DNA of 5,782 nucleotides from JANXLO01 sp043762265 (GTDB taxonomy: Bacteria > Armatimonadota > Chthonomonadetes > Chthonomonadales > Chthonomonadaceae), in the NCBI GenBank assembly GCA_043762265.1, contig JAYUMV010000504.1, positions 1 through 5,782 of the forward strand. Direction: 5' to 3'. The notes beneath the pieces are model-generated. The model was not told where the DNA came from, made no database searches, and saw nothing but the letters and a program-made list of their open reading frames with translations. Shown piece after piece: positions 5,611 through 5,782 of the stretch. The position numbers and the translations under genes are program-made. The stretch's first letter is position 1. Each line of letters opens with the position of its first letter.

Positions 5611-5612
5611 GC

Positions 5613-5628
5613 GGAACTGTTAAGTTCC
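5613..5628. repeat. Short inverted repeat upstream of the csoR operator
   Basis: GGAACT (5613-5618), GTTA, AGTTCC (5623-5628) form a perfect 6-bp inverted repeat 10 bp beyond the CsoR-type operator. It may be a second protein-binding site or chance. Confidence 0.5.
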
Positions 5629-5782
5629 CGAACGATGCTATGGACAGGCAGCGTTCTGCTTTTATAGGCAGATATCGAATGTCATACGGTTTACGTGGGA
5701 AGGGGAAGATCGAGTTTAATCGGGGCAAAGACTGTTAGAGGAATTGCCGCTCCGGCAGATGCGAGGCAGATAATTATGTCTG
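5629..5782. other. Region without a convincing gene
   Basis: No gene with start, ribosome site and family resemblance is seen. On the minus strand a frame is open from the window edge to TAA at 5691-5693 (29 residues, ending APIKLDLPLPT). It could be the tail of a gene entering from the right, but its length is within chance. Confidence 0.25.

Noticed and set aside
5513..5728. Minus-strand open frame over the csoR start and promoter
   Set aside because: It overlaps the csoR N-terminus, operator and ribosome site in another frame and has no recognisable domain.

Overview
The window looks like a piece of a G+C-rich bacterial chromosome or genomic island given over to copper handling. Two intact copper genes sit on the right, and a run of damaged genes for secreted or periplasmic metal-binding proteins sits on the left. 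The sequence gives no firm species. The signal peptides, the periplasmic-type copper proteins and the outer-membrane-like remnant favour a Gram-negative (diderm) host. Acidobacteriota or a similar soil lineage is only a guess.

Right part, read on the minus strand from about 5610 down to 2536: a copper-sensor repressor gene (csoR, 93 aa) is followed 32 bp later by a 902-aa Cu(I)-exporting P1B-type ATPase (copA). A G-tract inverted repeat of CsoR-operator type lies against a possible -10 box upstream of csoR, so the pair is probably an autoregulated, copper-inducible operon. The ATPase is unusual. Before its heavy-metal-associated (HMA) domain it carries an extra membrane helix and a cupredoxin domain. 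Just past copA, overlapping its last codons in another frame, is a fragment of a further gene, cut off sharply at a perfect 18-bp inverted repeat (2292-2331).

Centre, plus strand, 1133-2257: four consecutive segments have clear secreted copper-protein character but none is intact. They are a DUF305 gene with a frameshift at about 1358, a His-rich exported protein with no standard start codon, a signal-peptide-like remnant, and a YHS-domain protein that keeps its C-terminus but has a stop codon upstream and no start. Either this is a decaying copper locus or the assembly has indel errors here.

Left part: a short cation-diffusion-facilitator-like membrane protein (minus strand, 128-784) is preceded by a 54-aa single-helix membrane ORF whose stop overlaps its start (ATGA), which suggests translational coupling. 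Between this pair and the DUF305 gene is a divergent regulatory region with a 15-bp tandem repeat. The first 107 bases hold the end of a plus-strand reading frame resembling the C-terminus of an AraC-type regulator. The last about 170 bases hold no convincing gene.

A coherent reading is that CsoR senses cytosolic Cu(I) and releases the operon, and CopA exports the metal. The periplasmic DUF305, His-rich and YHS proteins would once have bound or passed on the exported copper, and the CDF-like protein may move another divalent cation.
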